Shown piece after piece: positions 59,808 through 64,000 of a DNA stretch of 64,000 bases. A program made the position numbers and the translations under genes. Source of the DNA: DTYU01 sp040756575 (lineage in GTDB: Bacteria; Bacillota; Desulfotomaculia; Desulfotomaculales; Ammonificaceae). How positions within the stretch are numbered: position 1 is the first letter of the stretch; each line of letters begins with the position of its first letter. The stretch covers positions 62,001 to 126,000 of the forward strand of contig JBFLYP010000003.1 in assembly GCA_040756575.1 (NCBI GenBank), in the 5' to 3' direction. The notes under the pieces were generated by a model, which searched no databases, had not been told where the DNA came from, and worked only from the letters and a program-made list of their open reading frames with translations.

Positions 59808-59832
59808 CTGTTTAGCCTGAGTAAAGAGCGCC

Positions 59833-60582
59833 TTATCCGCCGATCTCAAACACCACCTCAACCGAAGCCGTTACAGTAAGCTGGCCCGGTTCAACCGGCA
59901 CACCCGCGCCGCCTGCTTCCAAGGCCCGTTTGCCATACACCGGCACCGGCGGAAAGTCACCAGCGCCACCCGCTTTAATGGATACCACCCGTATAACCTT
60001 CTTTCCCGCCGCCGCCGCAATCGCATCCGCCCGCTCCCGTGCGTCAGCAACCGCTCTCTTAAGCGCCTCTCGTTCCAGAGTCGCCCGGTCTTCCCTTTCA
60101 AACGAAATTCCATGACTTTGGTTGGCTCCGGCCGCAACTGCCGCGTCAATCACCGCCCCCACCTTTTCCATTCCGCTCACCCGGACCGATAGGGTGTGAT
60201 TGACCTGGTATCCGGTTATGCTCCTCCCTTTTTCATCGTGCTGCGGCCAGATGCCGTACTCCACGGTCTGGATGTCCTCCTTGGGAACGCCCTGATCCTT
60301 TATTGCAGCGATAACGGCGTTCGCCTTCCGGTTGTTTTGCGACTGGGCCTCTTTCGCGCTCTTCGCCTGGGTTGTTACCCCGATATTCACCCGTGCCGAA
60401 TCAGGCGATACCTTGACTTCCCCTTGCCCGATGACCGTTACCGTGGACAGTTCCTGCGCTGCTGCCCGCCCGGTCTCAGATTGTCCCGAGAAGGCCCCAA
60501 TTCCATATATTGTGTAACACAAGAAGCCGGCGATCAGCAAAACCAGCAACCAAAACCTTTTACCGGTCAATAGTTCCCTCAT
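59833..60582 (-). CDS. SIMPL (DUF541) domain protein
   Basis: The 249 residues have one N-terminal membrane/signal helix (FWLLVLLIAGFLCYTIYGIGAF), then a SIMPL domain: VTVIGQGEVKVSPDSARVNIGVTTQAKSAKEAQSQNNRKANAVIAAIKDQGV, IQTVEYGIWPQ, GYQVNHTLSVRV, and AVADARERADAIAAAAGKKV. It ends with a beta strand VTASVEVVFEI. It is exported or membrane-anchored. The ATG at 60582 has AAAGGAGG eight bases before it. It overlaps the anti-sigma gene by 23 bases, so it is likely part of the ECF regulon. Confidence 0.9.
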   Translation of the reverse strand: MRELLTGKRFWLLVLLIAGFLCYTIYGIGAFSGQSETGRAAAQELSTVTVIGQGEVKVSPDSARVNIGVTTQAKSAKEAQSQNNRKANAVIAAIKDQGVPKEDIQTVEYGIWPQHDEKGRSITGYQVNHTLSVRVSGMEKVGAVIDAAVAAGANQSHGISFEREDRATLEREALKRAVADARERADAIAAAAGKKVIRVVSIKAGGAGDFPPVPVYGKRALEAGGAGVPVEPGQLTVTASVEVVFEIGG

Positions 60583-61537
60583 TCGCTTCACCTCCTTTCT
60601 CGTGCAGGAATGAAGCTAATTCCGGAGCACGCATCGAATAAACACCCTCCGGCCGCTGCACCGTAACCTCCTCCGAATTCAGGTAGACAACTGTAATTAC
60701 CGTACCGTCCGTTAAGGTAAATCTCAGTACCGGTACGGCTTGCTCCGTTTGTTCTTCCGCAGCCTTCAGGCGCAGCCCGGTATCGGTACCCTTATTAAAC
60801 CAGGCAACCAGTAGTTCCTTCTCATCACCGGTCACCGGCACCGGGGCTGCCTGACCCGCCGTACAGTAAGAAACATCACGAACAGCGGCGGGGTCGATCG
60901 GGGTATGCGGAGACCCGGCAAAGAGCATTGCCTTCGGTGCTTCACCAACCTTTTCAGTTTCATGGCTCTGTGACTCATCCGGCACCGCCGTGCGCGGGGC
61001 ACCGGTTCCTTGAGGAGCCCTTTGCAGGCCTGCCACAGGCTCGTCCGTATGCGTACCGGCTTCGCGGCCATCCCTTTCGCCGGGCACCGGCCTTGCAGCC
61101 GGCTCCTCCAGCCGGGGAGCCTTCTTCTCCACCCGAGGAGCTGCCACCTCCACCCGGGGAGCCTCCACCCTCGCGGTTTCCCTTCGCATGCCGGGGCCTA
61201 TTACAAAAGTCGTCATAATGAATATCCCGACTAAAGATACGGCGACAGCCGCTGCCGCTAAATGCCTGCCCCCCAATACACCCGCCAAAGAACACCACCG
61301 CCTGCGCCGGACCAGTTTTTCATTAAACCGCTCCCACGCCTTTTCTACTCCTTCGAAGACAATTTCTTCGGTATACGCCCCTATGGCCGCATCAACGTAC
61401 GCAGCGTTATTTTGCAGCTTTTGAAGCGTACTGCGGCAGCCCGCGCACCCGGAAAGGTGCTCTTCCACGGCATTCCTCTTTTTCGCCGGAAGCTCGTTGT
61501 CTAAAAACGCTTGCAGTACCCCCTGGTCGTAACACAT
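60560..61537 (-). CDS. Anti-sigma factor with zinc-finger (zf-HC2) domain
   Basis: The 325 residues have a cytoplasmic zf-HC2 domain (LQAFLDNELPAKKRNAVEEHLSGCAGCRSTLQKL) with the His-x3-Cys-x2-Cys zinc set. A membrane helix lies near residues 96-118 (HLAAAAVAVSLVGIFIMTTFVIG). An outside part begins with repeats of the form APRVE (EAPRVEVAAPRVEKKAPRLEEP). The C-terminal 80 residues form a small soluble domain. The start at 61537 lies five bases after the sigma stop. It is the expected partner of the ECF sigma factor. Confidence 0.86.
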   Translation of the reverse strand: MCYDQGVLQAFLDNELPAKKRNAVEEHLSGCAGCRSTLQKLQNNAAYVDAAIGAYTEEIVFEGVEKAWERFNEKLVRRRRWCSLAGVLGGRHLAAAAVAVSLVGIFIMTTFVIGPGMRRETARVEAPRVEVAAPRVEKKAPRLEEPAARPVPGERDGREAGTHTDEPVAGLQRAPQGTGAPRTAVPDESQSHETEKVGEAPKAMLFAGSPHTPIDPAAVRDVSYCTAGQAAPVPVTGDEKELLVAWFNKGTDTGLRLKAAEEQTEQAVPVLRFTLTDGTVITVVYLNSEEVTVQRPEGVYSMRAPELASFLHEKGGEANEGTIDR

Positions 61538-61542
61538 TTTCC

Positions 61543-62055
61543 TCACCTTTTCTCCCAACCGGTGAATTCCCGGCGAAACCTCTCCCGGGCGCGCGCTAAA
61601 ATAGTCCCGACCGAACTTTTATCAACCTTGAGAACCGCTGCTATCTCGGCATAGCCGTAGCCCTGAAAGCGCAGCAAGAGGCAAAAACGGTCCCGCGGCG
61701 CCATCCGTGCAAGCGTTTCCCGGACCTGTGCGATCTCTTCCCGCCGCAAAACCTCATCCTCCCTGATATCCGATGTCCCCAGACAGACCCTGTACTCCCG
61801 CTTACGGCGTCTTTCCTCGGCCCGGGCGTGGTTGTAAGCAAGGTTGACCGCTACCCGAAAGAGCCAGGCGGCGATGTTCTTCCGGTGTGCCGGAGGTTTG
61901 AAGTAAAGACGGACAAAAGCCTCTTGAACCACATCCTCGACAGAGGTACGATCGCCCAAATAAGGCAGCAGCCGGCGGCAAAGTTCCGGGTAATGCTTAT
62001 CGAAGATCTCGCGAAAGGCCGCCTCTTTCTCATCCGCACCGGTGCGGCTCACCAA
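61543..62055 (-). CDS. ECF-family RNA polymerase sigma factor
   Basis: The 170-residue sigma-70 type factor has region 2 (IFDKHYPELCRRLLPYLGDRTSVEDVVQEAFVRLYFKPPAHRKNIAAWLFRVAVNLAYNHAR) and region 4.2 (RMAPRDRFCLLLRFQGYGYAEIAAVLKVDKSSVGTILARARERFRREF). There is no region 1.1 or 3, as in ECF members. The cognate anti-sigma gene follows. The start is TTG or GTG. No ECF-type self-promoter was recognised upstream. Confidence 0.92.
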   Translation of the reverse strand: MVSRTGADEKEAAFREIFDKHYPELCRRLLPYLGDRTSVEDVVQEAFVRLYFKPPAHRKNIAAWLFRVAVNLAYNHARAEERRRKREYRVCLGTSDIREDEVLRREEIAQVRETLARMAPRDRFCLLLRFQGYGYAEIAAVLKVDKSSVGTILARARERFRREFTGWEKR

Positions 62056-62116
62056 CGCGCCTCGCTCTCTCCTTTACTATAAAAACACCGCAGTCACGCT
62101 TAGACTGACACAAATC

Positions 62117-62145
62117 ATAAAAAAAACCGGGGATTAACCCGGTTT
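62117..62145 (-). terminator. Intrinsic terminator after lysC
   Basis: Minus-strand AAACCGGG / CCCGGTTT with a six-base loop, followed by TTTTTTTT. It separates lysC from the ECF operon. Confidence 0.88.
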
Positions 62146-62156
62146 GGCACATCTAT

Positions 62157-63380
62157 TTATTCTGCAACCAATTTATCCAACCCGAACCGTTTATGCAGCG
62201 CCTGAACGGCGCGTACCACTTCCGTTTCTTTAATCACACACGAAACCTTGATCTCTGAAGTGCTGATCATCTCTATGTTAATGCCCTCAGCGGCAAGCGC
62301 TTCGAACATTGCCGCAGCAACGCCGGGTCGGGTAACCATGCCCGCCCCCACGATTGAAACCTTTCCTACGTGATTGTCATATGTATATCCCTTTGCGCCC
62401 ACTGCGTCCTTTACCGCTTCCACCGCAGCAAGCGCCTTTTTCAGATCGTCCCGGTTTACCGTAAAAGCGATATCGTTTTGTCCGTTCCGCGTGGCCCCCT
62501 GAATGATCATGTCTACGTTCACCTGCTCCGCGGCAAGTGCGGCGAAGAGCTTGGACGCTATTCCCGGCTGATCTAAGACGTCAAAAAGCCCCACTTTTGC
62601 AACGTTCAGATCGTGTGCTACCCCGCTCACCATGTGCGTGCGTTCCATACCTGAATCCTCCCTCACCAGAGTCCCCGGTTGGTTGTTAAAGCTCGACCTT
62701 ACTACCAGGGGTATGCCATATAGTTTGGCTAATTCCACCGACCGCGGGTGTAATACCACCGCCCCTAAACTGGCAAGCTCCAGCATCTCGTCGTAGGAAA
62801 TTACCGGCAGCTTTCTGGCCCCCGGCACCAGTCGGGGATCCGCCGTATAAACCCCTTCAACATCAGTGAAAATCTCACACCGGTCCGCCCCCAGCGCTGC
62901 AGCCAGCGCCACCGCCGTAGTGTCCGATCCGCCTCTGCCCAAAGTGGCGACGTCCCCGTTCGGTGCCAGTCCTTGAAACCCGGCGACGACCACTATCTTA
63001 CCGGCGTCCAATTCATCCCGCAGCCGTCTGGTATCGATGCTCGTAATCGCCGCCTTCCCGTAGACGCCGTCGGTGGCGATCCCCGCCTGCTGTCCGGTAA
63101 GGGAAATCGCCTCCGCCCCCATGGATTGGAGTGCCATCGTCAAAAGGGCGATCGAAACCTGTTCACCCGTACTTAAGAGCTGGTCCATCTCGCGCTTGTC
63201 CGGGTCACCGGTTACCTGCCTTGCTAAAGCAATCAGATCGTCAGTGGTATCTCCCATAGCTGAAACAACAACAACCACGTCGTTTCCCTCTCTGCGTGTT
63301 TGCCACACGCGGGCTGCAACCCGTTTGATCCGCGACGCATCGGCTACTGAACTCCCGCCGAACTTTTGTACAATCACCAT
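62157..63380 (-). CDS. lysC: Aspartate kinase (monofunctional)
   Basis: LysC phosphorylates aspartate, the first step to lysine, methionine and threonine. The 407 residues have VQKFGGSSVADASRIKRVA and VVSAMGDTTDDLIALA at the N-terminus, then GRGGSDTTAVALAAALGADRCEIFTDVEGVYTADPRLVPGARKL. Two ACT domains follow (VAKVGLFDVLDQPGIASKLFAALAAEQVNVDMI and VSIVGAGMVTRPGVAAAMFEALAAEGINIEMIS), which bind allosteric amino acids. An internal start for a free regulatory subunit, as in Bacillus LysC-beta, is possible but not shown. It follows thrB by 79 bases. Confidence 0.95.
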   Translation of the reverse strand: MVIVQKFGGSSVADASRIKRVAARVWQTRREGNDVVVVVSAMGDTTDDLIALARQVTGDPDKREMDQLLSTGEQVSIALLTMALQSMGAEAISLTGQQAGIATDGVYGKAAITSIDTRRLRDELDAGKIVVVAGFQGLAPNGDVATLGRGGSDTTAVALAAALGADRCEIFTDVEGVYTADPRLVPGARKLPVISYDEMLELASLGAVVLHPRSVELAKLYGIPLVVRSSFNNQPGTLVREDSGMERTHMVSGVAHDLNVAKVGLFDVLDQPGIASKLFAALAAEQVNVDMIIQGATRNGQNDIAFTVNRDDLKKALAAVEAVKDAVGAKGYTYDNHVGKVSIVGAGMVTRPGVAAAMFEALAAEGINIEMISTSEIKVSCVIKETEVVRAVQALHKRFGLDKLVAE

Positions 63381-63459
63381 TCTGTATTCTCCCTGCCCAG
63401 CATTCTTTTCCGGTTACTCAGTTATGCAGTTATTGATGTAATTGTGAAACCTAAGTCGT

Positions 63460-64000
63460 TTACTCCCCGGCACCGTGATTGTCTACCGTAAGGGTAAACA
63501 CCCGCGCATTTATTCCTTCACCACGGAAGGCCTCAAGCATGGCCGCACCGATCGGCTCCGGATTTACGTCGGTAATCGCTACAACGGCGGAACCCGCCCC
63601 GCTGAGCGCCGCTCCATAGGCCCCTGCTTTTACGGCAGCCTCCATTACCTTGCCCAACCCTGGTACTAAACGGGCGCGGTAGGGCTGGTGCAATCTGTCC
63701 TGCATCGCCGACTTCAAAAGCTCATACCTCCTTGACGCAACCGCACCCACAAGAAGCGCCGCGCGGCCAACATTGTAAATGGCATCTTCCCTGCGGCAAT
63801 GCTCCGGCAGGACCACACGGGCGTCTCTGGTTGAAACCCTGAAATCGGGAACGACAGCAACAGCTTTTATAACGGGATCAACCGGTATCTTAAGCCATTT
63901 TAGACCTTCTTCCTCCGTTACAACCACTGTCAAACCGCCTAAAAATGCGCCCGTAACGTTGTCAGGGTGCCCCTCCAGCGCCGTTGCGAGAGCGAGTATC
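63460..64000 (-). CDS. thrB: Homoserine kinase (partial, N-terminus beyond window)
   Basis: The frame is open to the right edge, so about 179 C-terminal residues are visible. It begins LALATALEGHPDNVTGAFLGGL, the GHMP-family ATP-site follow-up typical of ThrB (E-G-H-P-D-N), and later has GAYGAALSGAGSAVVAITD, GHMP motif 3. ThrB phosphorylates homoserine on the way to threonine. It leads to lysC, so the two aspartate-family genes are probably one unit. Confidence 0.92.
   Translation of the reverse strand, partial: ILALATALEGHPDNVTGAFLGGLTVVVTEEEGLKWLKIPVDPVIKAVAVVPDFRVSTRDARVVLPEHCRREDAIYNVGRAALLVGAVASRRYELLKSAMQDRLHQPYRARLVPGLGKVMEAAVKAGAYGAALSGAGSAVVAITDVNPEPIGAAMLEAFRGEGINARVFTLTVDNHGAGE

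Overview
The window is a chromosomal segment from an endospore-forming, Gram-positive Clostridia-type Firmicute. The gene order and content fit the Desulfotomaculum/Pelotomaculum side of the Peptococcaceae, but that placement is inference from content and no marker here proves it. The evidence is a complete spoIIIA operon, an uninterrupted pro-sigma-K gene, the cotJ coat operon, PyrR-type attenuation, Asp23/AmaP, a CD1247-domain protein and a full type IV pilus cluster. Base composition is moderate, a little above 50% GC by eye. Almost everything is transcribed from the minus strand. The exceptions are sigK, a two-component pair, cotJABC and a transglycosylase-like gene.

Reading in the main (minus) direction from the right edge, the window holds: thrB (partial) and lysC; an ECF sigma factor, its anti-sigma factor and a SIMPL-domain protein; then a plus-strand island (SLT-like protein, cotJABC, a large sensor kinase with a response regulator, and an opposing degenerate kinase). 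Next come hpt-guaA, tRNA-Cys, and the pyrimidine operon pyrR-pyrB-pyrC-carA-carB-pyrK-pyrD-pyrF-pyrE behind a PyrR attenuator. Then follow sigK on plus, mobAB-yqeG-aroE, aroC-aroK-aroB, the pilus genes pilB-pilT-pilC-pilin-pilD-minor pilins-pilM-pilN-pilO, tldD-pmbA, aroQ-pepP-efp, a PilX-like gene and a CD1247-domain gene. The left end holds spoIIIAA-AH, a carboxyltransferase/BCCP fusion with accC, asp23-amaP-DUF2273-nusB, xseA, folD, fchA, a DUF4416 gene and xseB (partial).

Most genes are housekeeping and well conserved. The most unusual content is non-coding. Five related composite repeats of about 210-340 bp sit inside co-directional gene strings (asp23/amaP, spoIIIAB/spoIIIAC, pmbA/aroQ, pyrC/carA, pyrR/pyrB). 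All share one orientation, and in at least three the element's end supplies the Shine-Dalgarno sequence of the next gene. The element is modular: four copies carry a nested hairpin module that the spoIIIA copy lacks. Other points of note are an in-frame internal start with a strong ribosome-binding site, which should release a free AccB from the carboxyltransferase/BCCP fusion; a transglycosylase-like protein without the catalytic glutamate; and a histidine-kinase-like protein with a ruined ATP site encoded convergently against a DivK-like response regulator.
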